From Xaviernesmea oryzae (GTDB lineage: Bacteria; Pseudomonadota; Alphaproteobacteria; Rhizobiales; Rhizobiaceae), in contig NZ_FXAF01000003.1 of assembly GCF_900177415.1 (NCBI RefSeq), positions 62,001-126,000 of the forward strand: a DNA stretch of 64,000 nucleotides. The letters are read 5' to 3'. The translations under genes were made by a program, and so were the position numbers. Positions 25,241-32,697 of the stretch are shown here, piece by piece. Position 1 is the first letter of the stretch; every line of letters begins with the position of its first letter. The notes under the pieces are model-generated. The model worked only from the letters and a program-made list of their open reading frames with translations, was not told where the DNA came from and did not search any database.

Positions 25241-25362
25241 GAACTTCCTCCAAGTGAGATTTCTATAGCCGATAAAACAAAAAATATATGATAAATTCGA
25301 TTTGACATGAGATTATTTAACTGCTTTCCTGCTGGAGGAAGAATGCGATAGTCGCACTTCTC

Positions 25363-25388
25363 TTATGTACGTACTATTCCGTACATAA
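25363..25388. promoter_or_regulatory. Palindromic operator candidate for the GntR regulator
   Basis: Perfect 9-bp arms, TTATGTACG and CGTACATAA, are separated by 8 bases, with a nested GTACGTAC. It lies 80-105 bases before dctP in the gntR-dctP divergent region. There is no T-run, so an operator is more likely than a terminator. Confidence 0.6.
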
Positions 25389-25467
25389 ATTTGGCGGCTT
25401 TCGGGGAGGAAAGCCGCATAACAAGTCTCGTCGCAGGCACGCGGCGTACGGAGGAGGAACCCGGTCC

Positions 25468-26451
25468 ATGAGATACGATTTAACGCGCCGCCATTTCCTT
25501 GGCGCTACGCTCGCAGCCGCCGCATTGTCCAAGCCTGCATTAGGGCAGGACAAGCCGGTCCTGAAGTTTTCGGCCGTATTTTCCGAGCAGGATATCCGTG
25601 CCCAGATGATCAAGATGTTCGCCGAGGCCATCGCCGGCTCCTACAAGCTGGAGCCCTATTATGGCGGCAACCTGTTCAAGCAGGGCACGGAGCTCGTCGC
25701 CATCCAGCGCGGCAATCTGCAGATGGGCAATATCGCACCACAGGACATTTCCAACCAGATTCCGGAATGGTCTGTGCTGACGTCCGCATATCTTTTCCGG
25801 GATGCGCAGCACGTTACCAGGTTCTTCCAAAGCGAAACCGGCGCTGAGTTCAAGAAAATGGCCGATGAGAAGCTCGGCGTAACGATACTCGGACCGACGT
25901 ATTTCGGTGCGCGTCAGGTGGGCCTCAAGCCGAGCAGGAAGATCGCCACTCCGGCTGACATGGCGGGTATCAAACTGCGCATGCCGGGCGGTGATGCCTG
26001 GCAGTTTCTCGGAGGCGCGCTCGGAGCCAACCCGACGCCGATGGCCTATGCGGAGGTCTATACCGGCCTGCAGACGGGCGCGATCGACGGGCAGGACAAC
26101 CCGCTGCCGAATGTCAAAAACATGAAATTCTATGAAGTCATGTCACAGATCGTCTTGACCTCGCATCTGATTGGATATGACCTCCTGACGATTTCCAGCA
26201 AGATTTGGAAAGGCATGAGCGCCGACCAGCAGAAGTCTTTCCAGGCCGCGGCCGACAAGGCGATGAAATGGAGCGAGGACCAGCACCTTGCTCAGGAAAA
26301 GACGCTGGTGGAAGAATTCAGGAAAGCCGGCCTCAACATCTACGAACCGGATCTCGCAGCTTTCCGCAAGTTCGCCCAGGAAAAGTACCTCGCGTCCGAT
26401 CTTGCAAAGTCCTGGCCGAAGGGCGTTCTCGAAAAAGTCGCAGCGATCTGA
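25468..26451 (+). CDS. dctP: TRAP transporter substrate-binding protein DctP
   Basis: A 327-residue DctP-family binding protein. A twin-arginine signal is present (LTRRHFLGATLAAAALSKP, cleavage around ALGQ, residue 27). The mature protein opens with LKFSAVFSEQD, and the substrate-binding Arg expected in the family is Arg171 in GIKLRMPGG. YAEVYTGLQTGAIDGQDNPL is the other landmark. It captures an organic acid in the periplasm for Na+-driven uptake by DctQM. AGGAGG lies a few bases before the ATG. A long hairpin separates it from dctQ. Confidence 0.88.
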   Translation: MRYDLTRRHFLGATLAAAALSKPALGQDKPVLKFSAVFSEQDIRAQMIKMFAEAIAGSYKLEPYYGGNLFKQGTELVAIQRGNLQMGNIAPQDISNQIPEWSVLTSAYLFRDAQHVTRFFQSETGAEFKKMADEKLGVTILGPTYFGARQVGLKPSRKIATPADMAGIKLRMPGGDAWQFLGGALGANPTPMAYAEVYTGLQTGAIDGQDNPLPNVKNMKFYEVMSQIVLTSHLIGYDLLTISSKIWKGMSADQQKSFQAAADKAMKWSEDQHLAQEKTLVEEFRKAGLNIYEPDLAAFRKFAQEKYLASDLAKSWPKGVLEKVAAI

Positions 26452-26495
26452 ACCCGGTCCACCTTGGCGTGGGTCGCCATCAATCATGATGCGGC

Positions 26496-26532
26496 AAAAC
26501 AGGCCGGTACGGTCGATCGTCCGGCCTGTTTT
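26496..26532 (+). promoter_or_regulatory. Intercistronic hairpin or attenuator between dctP and dctQ
   Basis: Perfect 12-bp arms, AAAACAGGCCGG and CCGGCCTGTTTT, flank a 13-base loop. The 3' arm ends in four T residues, so it could act as a partial terminator, reducing dctQM expression relative to dctP and protecting dctP mRNA. Confidence 0.7.
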
Positions 26533-26552
26533 CCGAACTCGGGGGAATTCTG

Positions 26553-27071
26553 ATGAATGCTAAGTTGCTTGCCGCCGGCGGCTGGCTGAGGCGGCGCGCT
26601 GAAAATCTCCTGGCGCTGATGCTGCTCGGCATGTTTGTCGCGTTCCTGCTGCAGATCATCTTCCGCTACGTTTTGAACCTTTCAATCGGCTGGACCAACG
26701 AGATCAGCGTCGTACTCTGGATATGGATCGTTCTGTTCGGCGCCGCTTTCGTGGTGCGCGAAGTGGAAGAGATCCGCTTTGATTTCTTCTGGGCGAGCGC
26801 CAGCGACAGGGCACGGCGGATCATGCAGACGATCTGCGCCATCGCGCTTGTGGCCATGTTCGGGATCTCCCTTCCATCAGTCGTCGATTACGTCACCTTC
26901 ATGAAGGTGGAGAGCACGGCATACCTGAAGATCCGCTTCGACTACCTCTATTCCATCTACATCATCTTCGCTGTCGCGATGATCGTCCGTTACATCTGGC
27001 TCGGTGTGCTTGCGGTTCGCGGCAAGGCGCCTGAGGCCTTCGATCCCACCAAGGCGGGCTCCGGCGTATGA
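26553..27071 (+). CDS. dctQ: TRAP transporter small permease DctQ
   Basis: A 172-residue inner-membrane protein with four hydrophobic segments (around residues 19-40, 51-69, 92-110 and 129-151). IIFRYVLNLSIGWTNEISVV is the DctQ signature. It links the binding protein and the large permease of the TRAP system. GGGGGAATT precedes the ATG. Its stop overlaps the dctM start as ATGA. Confidence 0.87.
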   Translation: MNAKLLAAGGWLRRRAENLLALMLLGMFVAFLLQIIFRYVLNLSIGWTNEISVVLWIWIVLFGAAFVVREVEEIRFDFFWASASDRARRIMQTICAIALVAMFGISLPSVVDYVTFMKVESTAYLKIRFDYLYSIYIIFAVAMIVRYIWLGVLAVRGKAPEAFDPTKAGSGV

Positions 27072-28369
27072 ACCTGACAAGTCCCTTTTCGATCGCGATC
27101 GTCGTCATCACGGCGCTCGCCTTTCTCGGCCTGCCGATCGGCCTGTCGATGATGACGGGCTCCATCCTCTACCTGCTCCTGGTCGGTGCCGATATGGGCA
27201 CCGTGGCCGAGCAGTTCCTGAACGGCATGTATTCGAATTACGTGATCCTTTCAGTACCGCTGTTCATTCTGGCGGCGGAATTCATGAACATAGGCTCCAT
27301 GACGGAACGGCTGCTGGCATTCTGCAATGTCCTGGTTGGACGGTTTCGTGGCGGTCTTGCGCAGGTCAACGTCGTGCAGAGCATCATCTTCGCGGGCATG
27401 TCCGGCTCGGCGATCGCAGATGCAGCCGGCAGCGGCCGTATGATGCAGAACATGATGACGCGGGACGGGCGGTACCCGCCCAGCTATGCCGCGGCGTTGA
27501 CAGCGGTGACCTCCGTCATCGGGCCGATCATTCCGCCTTCGATCCCGATGGTCATCTATGCGCTCGTCTCAGATGCCTCGATCGGCTATCTCTTCCTGGG
27601 CGGTATGGTCCCCGGCCTGCTGATGGCAGGGCTGCAGATGATCCAGGTTGCGATTTCGGCAAGGCGGAAGAACTTCCCCGTCGAAGACCCGGTGCCGCTC
27701 AGGGAAATCCCGCGCATCACATGGCGAGCCTTTCCGGCGCTAATGATGCCGGTCGTGCTGCTGGGCTGCATCTATTCCGGCGTCACGACGCCGACCGAGG
27801 CGGCGGCGCTTGCAGCAGCCTACGCGCTGGTGATTTCGGCGGCGATCTATCGCAGCATCAGCATCGGAGCTTTCTATGACTCCCTGCTGCTGAGTGCCAA
27901 ATCCTCGGCATCCATCGGGATGCTGATCGCGGGTTCGCTCGCCTTCAACTATGTCGTCACGATTGAAAACATCCCCGACAGCCTGCGCGTTCTGCTGACC
28001 GGCTGGGATCTTTCCCAAGCCGGCTTTCTCATTCTGGTCAACGTGCTGCTCTTGTTGCTCGGTTGCGTGCTCGAAGGGACGGCGATATTGCTGATCATCG
28101 TGCCCGTTTTCATTCCAGCCGCGCAGGCGCTCGGCATCGACATGGTCCATTTTGGGGTCGTGGTAGTGGTCAATATCATGCTCGGCCTCGTGACCCCGCC
28201 TTACGGCCTGCTGCTCTTCATCATGACAAACATTTCCGGAGTGCCGGTTAAGGATATCATCAGAGACGCAGCGCCCTTCATCTTCTGGATGGTGGTGTGT
28301 CTGATACTCATCACCTTCGTTCCGGAGATCGTGCTCTGGCTGCCAAGATTGCTCGGCTATCAAGGATAA
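27068..28369 (+). CDS. dctM: TRAP transporter large permease DctM
   Basis: A 433-residue inner-membrane permease with about twelve segments. Family marks include the N-terminal FLGLPIGLSMMTGS, the FAGMSGSAIADAAGSG motif at about residues 117-132, GPIIPPSIPMVIYAL and GVTTPTEAAALAAAYAL. It carries the Na+-coupled substrate path. The start overlaps dctQ by four bases. The next gene, a dehydroquinase-like enzyme, begins only four bases after its stop, so transporter and enzyme are made together. Confidence 0.89.
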   Translation: MNLTSPFSIAIVVITALAFLGLPIGLSMMTGSILYLLLVGADMGTVAEQFLNGMYSNYVILSVPLFILAAEFMNIGSMTERLLAFCNVLVGRFRGGLAQVNVVQSIIFAGMSGSAIADAAGSGRMMQNMMTRDGRYPPSYAAALTAVTSVIGPIIPPSIPMVIYALVSDASIGYLFLGGMVPGLLMAGLQMIQVAISARRKNFPVEDPVPLREIPRITWRAFPALMMPVVLLGCIYSGVTTPTEAAALAAAYALVISAAIYRSISIGAFYDSLLLSAKSSASIGMLIAGSLAFNYVVTIENIPDSLRVLLTGWDLSQAGFLILVNVLLLLLGCVLEGTAILLIIVPVFIPAAQALGIDMVHFGVVVVVNIMLGLVTPPYGLLLFIMTNISGVPVKDIIRDAAPFIFWMVVCLILITFVPEIVLWLPRLLGYQG

Positions 28370-28373
28370 GACA

Positions 28374-28814
28374 ATGAAACCCATCTATATTCTCAATGGG
28401 CCGAATCTGAACAGGCTTGGAAAGCGCGAACCTGAGATCTACGGAACGACGACACTCGCCGAAGTCGAGGAGATGTGCCGTACGGCGGCCGGAGAGCGTC
28501 CGATCGAGTTTCGCCAGACCAACAGCGAAGAGAAGCTGATCGACTGGGTTCACGAGGCGATCGACGAGGCATCAGGCATCATCGTCAATCCGGCCGCGTT
28601 TACCTTCACGTCGCTCGCGCTGCTGGACGCGCTGAAGATGTTCAAGGGTCCGATCATCGAGTTCCATATCAGCAACATCCATCGCCGTGAGCCGATATAT
28701 CATCGATCGTACGTCTCGATGACCGCGACGACGGTCATCGCGGGTCTCGGAGCCACCGGCTATCAACTCGCGGTTCGCGCAATGGAACTGCTTTTGAAGG
28801 AGCAACGAAGGTAG
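28374..28814 (+). CDS. Type II 3-dehydroquinate dehydratase-like protein with altered active site
   Basis: A 146-residue protein of the AroQ (type II dehydroquinase) fold. ILNGPNLNRLGKREPEIYG carries the catalytic Tyr23, RQTNSEEKLIDW matches the family loop, and EFHISN holds His98. Two conserved substrate contacts differ: the His in the usual NxxAYTHTS region is Phe78 (NPAAFTFTS), and the Arg of the usual FRRHSY segment is Tyr109 (IYHRSY). Dehydroquinase activity is therefore uncertain. It is the last gene of the TRAP operon, four bases after dctM, so it likely processes the imported compound, perhaps a quinate-like or other cyclic acid, rather than serving aromatic amino acid biosynthesis. 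Confidence 0.83.
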   Translation: MKPIYILNGPNLNRLGKREPEIYGTTTLAEVEEMCRTAAGERPIEFRQTNSEEKLIDWVHEAIDEASGIIVNPAAFTFTSLALLDALKMFKGPIIEFHISNIHRREPIYHRSYVSMTATTVIAGLGATGYQLAVRAMELLLKEQRR

Positions 28815-28921
28815 CAGGGCACGAGTATCTTGGCACATCCGCGACGTCCGGCTCTTCGGTGAGGTGAAACGCCCTGCTGCCTTGCCAGCAGCTCTTCGAT
28901 GCTTCTTGGATTTCTCGTCGC

Positions 28922-29851
28922 CTAGAATGCGACCCGGTCCCCGCCCTTGAGCTTCAGGATCTCGCGCGCCTCGGCAGGAGTGGCGATCTCGCAGCCCAGC
29001 CCCTTGATGATTGCCCGCACCGCCGAGACTTGCTGGGCGTTGCTCTCGGCAAGCTTCCCCGGGCCGATCCAAAGCGAATCCTCAAGCCCGACGCGCACAT
29101 TGCCGCCCATCGCGACGGACATGGCGGCGATGTTCATCTGGTTGCGGCCGGCACCCAGAACCGACCAATTATAGTCATTGCCGAACAGCCGGTCGGCGGT
29201 GCGCTTCATCATCATCACGTCTTCTGGATGGCTGCCGATGCCTCCCAGTAGGCCGAAGACGCTCTGGATGAAGAAAGGCGGCTTCACCAGGCCGCGGTCG
29301 ACGAAGTGGGAAAGCGTGTAAAGATGGCCGATATCGTAGCATTCGATTTCGAAACGCGTGTCGTTGTCGGCGCAGGTGGTCAGGATCTTTTCGATATCGG
29401 CGAAGGTGTTTTTGAAGATCCGTTCCTTCGAACCTTCCAGATAGGGCCTCTCCCAGTCGTATTTGAATTCCTTGAAGCGGTTCAGCATGGGAAAGAGCCC
29501 GAAATTCATCGAGCCCATGTTGAGCGAGGCGACTTCCGGCTTGAAGACCGCGACCGGCTTCAGACGCTCGTCGACGGTCATGGTCTGCGAGCCCCCGGTG
29601 GTGATGTTGATGACGACGTCGGATTTCTGCTTGATCACCTTCAGGAAGGGCGAAAACGCTTCGAGGCTCTGGTCGGGCCTCCCATCCTGTTCGTCCCGGG
29701 CGTGGAGATGGACGATGGCGGCACCTGCTTCGGCGGCCTCGATCGCCGCGTCTGCGATCTGTCCGGCGGTGACCGGGATATGCGGCGACATGGACGGCGT
29801 ATGGATCGATCCCGTCACGGCGCAGGTGATGATGACTTTACGGGCGGGCAT
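28922..29851 (-). CDS. BKACE family 3-keto acid cleavage enzyme, copy A
   Basis: A 309-residue TIM-barrel enzyme of the BKACE (DUF849, Kce) family. These bind Zn2+ and transfer a fragment of a beta-keto acid to acetyl-CoA, giving acetoacetate and a new CoA ester. The metal pair is His48/His50 in VHLHARD, and the C-terminal metal Glu is in VRVGLEDSLW. VIITCAVTGSIHTPSMSPH and NITTGG are family landmarks. The start at 29851 follows GGAGGAG; a longer frame is not supported. It is the last of three minus-strand genes, after the aldolase and DUF6282 genes. A homologue lies at 43148-44041. The N-terminal IVHLHAR region and C-terminal EREIL-type end match that copy closely. Confidence 0.87.
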   Translation of the reverse strand: MPARKVIITCAVTGSIHTPSMSPHIPVTAGQIADAAIEAAEAGAAIVHLHARDEQDGRPDQSLEAFSPFLKVIKQKSDVVINITTGGSQTMTVDERLKPVAVFKPEVASLNMGSMNFGLFPMLNRFKEFKYDWERPYLEGSKERIFKNTFADIEKILTTCADNDTRFEIECYDIGHLYTLSHFVDRGLVKPPFFIQSVFGLLGGIGSHPEDVMMMKRTADRLFGNDYNWSVLGAGRNQMNIAAMSVAMGGNVRVGLEDSLWIGPGKLAESNAQQVSAVRAIIKGLGCEIATPAEAREILKLKGGDRVAF

Positions 29852-29883
29852 GCGGGATCTCCTCCTCCGACATCTCGAATGTA

Positions 29884-30819
29884 TCAGGCGGCAAGGTTCA
29901 AAAGGCGGGCGGAATTGTCGCCGATCAGCGTCCGGATATCCTGATGCGAGAACTGCATGTCGAGCAGGGCATGGACGATCTGGCGGTATCCTTCGATCGG
30001 GCGCGGCGCACCGAGCAGGCCGAGGTCGGAGCACAGGCAGGTCTTGTCGATGCCGGCGATGTCGATCAGATGCTGCAGGTAGCTCGGTTCGTACTGGTTG
30101 CCGGAGCCTTCGATGAACATGCAGATCGAGTGCTCCATGTAGACGCCCATGGCGACCAGGCCCTTGATGTCCTCGTCCGAGCAGCCGACGATATAGGTCG
30201 GATGGTTCACGAGCATCTTCTTGACGCCGCGCTTCTTCGCCTCCTCGAACAGGACGAAGAGTTCCGAGGCTTCGAGATGACCGCCCGCGAGGATGATGTC
30301 GCCTTCGGCGATCAGGTCGAGAACGTGCTTGGTCTCGTCGGTAAGCCTGCCGCTGGCGTCGAGCACGCTGAGCGGGGAGGGATCGAGCATCTTCTGGGAC
30401 GTCTTCGGAAAGCTCTTCGCCTCCGTCAGGCCCTTGCGGATGTGGTTGGCGGCGGCGAGTGTCGGCATCCAGACGATCTTCGCGCCGATCTTGATCGCGT
30501 GGTCGACGGCATGGGGATTGATGCCGCCGCTCGCATTGTTCAGCGCGATGCCGGAAAAGAGCTTGACCCCGGTATCGGGATAGATGGTCTCCAGCATCTT
30601 CGCATGCGGCGTGCCGAGATAGAAATGATCCTTGTAGAGCAGCGCGCGAAAGCCGGCCTCGGCAGCATCCTGCATCGCCTCCCGATGATCGAGGACGCGA
30701 GGCATCGCGGCAGGCCCGCTATGGCAGTGAAGATCGACCGCCCCTTTCAGCAGCGTCGCGACCTCCTCGTCGCGGGAAGCGCTATTGGCGATGATGGATG
30801 ATGCCGTATCGGATGTCAT
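29884..30819 (-). CDS. DUF6282-type metal-dependent hydrolase, copy A
   Basis: A 311-residue protein of an uncharacterised amidohydrolase/PHP-like family (DUF6282). VDLHCHSGPAAMPR near residues 28-41 is a His-x-His metal motif, LYKDHFYLGTP supplies another His, LNNASGGINPHAVD and IVWMPTLAAANH follow, and VNHPTYIVGCSDEDI and CSDLGLLGAPRPIEG are further likely metal regions. It has no clear signal peptide. The whole protein is collinear with the copy at 40199-41146. It sits between aldolase and BKACE genes with short gaps (62 and 32 bases). Ring opening or decarboxylation/hydrolysis of a cyclic intermediate is plausible, but no activity is known to me. Confidence 0.8.
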   Translation of the reverse strand: MTSDTASSIIANSASRDEEVATLLKGAVDLHCHSGPAAMPRVLDHREAMQDAAEAGFRALLYKDHFYLGTPHAKMLETIYPDTGVKLFSGIALNNASGGINPHAVDHAIKIGAKIVWMPTLAAANHIRKGLTEAKSFPKTSQKMLDPSPLSVLDASGRLTDETKHVLDLIAEGDIILAGGHLEASELFVLFEEAKKRGVKKMLVNHPTYIVGCSDEDIKGLVAMGVYMEHSICMFIEGSGNQYEPSYLQHLIDIAGIDKTCLCSDLGLLGAPRPIEGYRQIVHALLDMQFSHQDIRTLIGDNSARLLNLAA

Positions 30820-30881
30820 TCTGCTTCTCCCTGATCAATATTCGGCAAGTGACGCATTCGGGCGGCAGCTCCGGCTGTGGA

Positions 30882-31661
30882 TTATCCGGCCGCCATCTCG
30901 CGGAAATCCGTCAGGACCTTGCCCGCCGCCTGACGCATCAGGCTCTGGTCGGACGCGACGATGAAGGATGTGACGCCCATGGTCCGAAACGGAGGCGTTT
31001 CGGCGATCGACCCGATCATGACGCAGACGGGCTTGCCGGCTGCGGCGGCCGCTTTGGCGATCTTTTCTGTCGCGGACTGGATTTCCGGAGCGCCCTGCGA
31101 TTGCGCACCCATGGCGACCGAAAGATCGCCGCGGCCGACGAAGAAACCGTCCAGCCCGTCGATCGCGACGATCTCGTCGATCACATCCAGCGCCTCGGGA
31201 TCCTCGATCATCGCTATCACGGTAACCGACTTGTCCTGCGCCTCGACATGCTGCCACATACCGAGCGTTCCATATCCGCCCGCCCGCGGTGAATTGGAAA
31301 AGCCGCGGGAGCCGCCTCTGTAGCGGCAGGCCGAAACGATCGCTTTCGCTTTTTCGACGCTGGAAACATGCGGCACCAGGACGCCTGCCGCCCCGTCGTC
31401 CAGTACGGCGAGCAGCTTGGCGGGGGTAGGCTCGGCCACGCGCACGATCCCGGCGGTGCCGACGGCGCGCGCCGCCAGCAACCCGTTGTCGATCGTGACC
31501 CGGTCGAACGGCGCGTGTTCCTCATCGATGACCACAAAATCAAACCCCATGCCCCCCAGGATCTCGATCGAATGCGTGGTTGGCGTCTTGATGAAGGAGC
31601 CGAGCAGGAGTTCGCGCTTAAGGAAACGCTGGCGGAACTCGGATGGACGCGCCGTTGACAT
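30882..31661 (-). CDS. HpcH/HpaI aldolase family protein, copy A
   Basis: A 259-residue class II (metal-dependent) aldolase-fold protein. FDFVVIDEEHAPFD holds the His of the active site, GTAGIVRVAE the Arg, MIEDPEALDVIDEIVAIDGL the metal Glu and GFFVGRGDLSVAMG the metal Asp, in the order expected for HpaI. The family cleaves 4-hydroxy-2-oxo acids to pyruvate and an aldehyde, or in some branches citramalyl- or malyl-CoA. It heads a minus-strand operon with DUF6282 and BKACE genes and is divergent from an iclR gene. The closest relative here is the copy at 44241-45014. Confidence 0.87.
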   Translation of the reverse strand: MSTARPSEFRQRFLKRELLLGSFIKTPTTHSIEILGGMGFDFVVIDEEHAPFDRVTIDNGLLAARAVGTAGIVRVAEPTPAKLLAVLDDGAAGVLVPHVSSVEKAKAIVSACRYRGGSRGFSNSPRAGGYGTLGMWQHVEAQDKSVTVIAMIEDPEALDVIDEIVAIDGLDGFFVGRGDLSVAMGAQSQGAPEIQSATEKIAKAAAAAGKPVCVMIGSIAETPPFRTMGVTSFIVASDQSLMRQAAGKVLTDFREMAAG

Positions 31662-31691
31662 GAGCCGAAATTCTTCCTATTGTATCGCTGT

Positions 31692-31708
31692 TCAGAACAT
31701 CTTTCTGA
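31692..31708. promoter_or_regulatory. Palindrome between the aldolase operon and the second iclR gene
   Basis: TCAGAACATCTTTCTGA has perfect 6-bp arms and a 5-base centre. It lies 30 bases before the aldolase start and 77 before iclR, in an AT-rich divergent region, so it is a candidate operator for the adjacent IclR protein. Confidence 0.45.
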
Positions 31709-31784
31709 TTATTGAACTTTTTACACCTGCGCCCGGGGTGTCTGTCAAGGGCGCTGGAGATTCGACTTTTACGGGGAGGCCGGA

Positions 31785-32567
31785 ATGCCGCGGATTGAAG
31801 GCAAGAGCGGAGATGGCGTTCAGGCCGTCCAGCTTGCGCTCAGCATCATCGAATATCTTGCAAAGGAACGGCAGGCGGTGGGTGTTACGGCGCTGGCGCA
31901 GGCGCTGGGAACCACCAAGAGTCGCATCCATCGGCACCTCCAGACGCTGGTTCAGCAGGGTTATATCGTTCAGCCAAGAGATTCGGATCGATACGGGAGT
32001 GGTCCGCGTCTGGTGGCTCTGGGGCGGGCCGTCAGCGATAATCTCGATCTTGCTCACGTGGCTGCGGATCCGCTGATGGAATTGAGGGACGCGCTCGGTC
32101 ATTCGGCTGTCGTCTCTCAGATTACCCCGGACGGAATGCGGGTTCTTGCGACTGTTCCAGGGCGCTCACCCATCGAGATCGGCGTGCGCGCGGGCTCGCT
32201 TCTCACCTTCAACAGTTCGGCGCAAGGCAAGGTGGCGCTTGCCTTCGCCTCTGCGGAATTCCGCGACCGGGTGTTGCGCGGCAAGTTCGAAATTTTCACG
32301 CCGCACACGATTATCAGCCCGGCCGTGCTGGTCGCGGAGTTGGAAAAGATCCGGGACCAGGGATGGGCGACGGCTCCCAATCAAACGGCCATTGGCCTGA
32401 ATACGCTGGCTGCTCCGATCTTCGATTCGTCGGGCGTAGTCTGCGGCGCCGTCGGGATTGTCGACATGATCCAGTTCATCGCGGAGGCCCCGTCGGACGA
32501 TCAGCGCCTGAGGACGATTGCGGCCGCCCGGCGCGTTTCCCAAGCGCTGGGCTATCAAGGCCTTTGA
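31785..32567 (+). CDS. IclR family transcriptional regulator (module A)
   Basis: A 260-residue IclR regulator. The winged helix occupies residues about 10-75 (VQLALSIIEYLAKERQAVGV, ALGTTKSRIHRHLQTLVQQG). The effector domain includes GSLLTFNSSAQGKVALAF, APNQTAIGLNTLAAPIFDSS and VVCGAVGIVDMIQF. GGGGAGG precedes the ATG. It is divergent from the aldolase-DUF6282-BKACE operon and upstream of the ABC importer operon, so it likely controls both arms of module A. Candidate sites are at 31692-31708 and 32632-32644. Confidence 0.88.
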   Translation: MPRIEGKSGDGVQAVQLALSIIEYLAKERQAVGVTALAQALGTTKSRIHRHLQTLVQQGYIVQPRDSDRYGSGPRLVALGRAVSDNLDLAHVAADPLMELRDALGHSAVVSQITPDGMRVLATVPGRSPIEIGVRAGSLLTFNSSAQGKVALAFASAEFRDRVLRGKFEIFTPHTIISPAVLVAELEKIRDQGWATAPNQTAIGLNTLAAPIFDSSGVVCGAVGIVDMIQFIAEAPSDDQRLRTIAAARRVSQALGYQGL

Positions 32568-32625
32568 TGGCCGCTCGGCATCCGGTGCCGGGAGTATTGA
32601 CAATCGGGAGACGCTGCGTATTCTT

Positions 32626-32653
32626 TTGACCGAAACGTTGTTTCATAGATAAG
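32626..32653 (+). promoter_or_regulatory. Candidate promoter with internal operator before the second ABC importer
   Basis: TTGACC (32626-32631), a 16-base spacer and GATAAG (32648-32653) resemble sigma-70 boxes. The palindrome GAAACGTTGTTTC (32632-32644, perfect 5-bp arms) fills the spacer, a typical place for a repressor site. Confidence 0.4.
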
Positions 32654-32655
32654 AA

Positions 32656-32677
32656 CAGGCGAATGGAGGTTCGCCTG
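32656..32677 (+). promoter_or_regulatory. Leader hairpin of the second ABC importer mRNA
   Basis: Perfect 8-bp arms, CAGGCGAA and TTCGCCTG, with the loop TGGAGG lie 21 bases before the binding-protein ATG, ahead of its ribosome site (GGGGAGGAGG). It may stabilise the 5' end; the loop is itself ribosome-site-like. Confidence 0.45.
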
Positions 32678-32697
32678 ATCGAGGGGAGGAGGAAGAA

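Noticed and set aside
28374..28814. Calling the dehydroquinase-like gene a housekeeping aroQ.
   Set aside because: Its position in a TRAP operon and the two substituted substrate contacts argue against a simple biosynthetic role.
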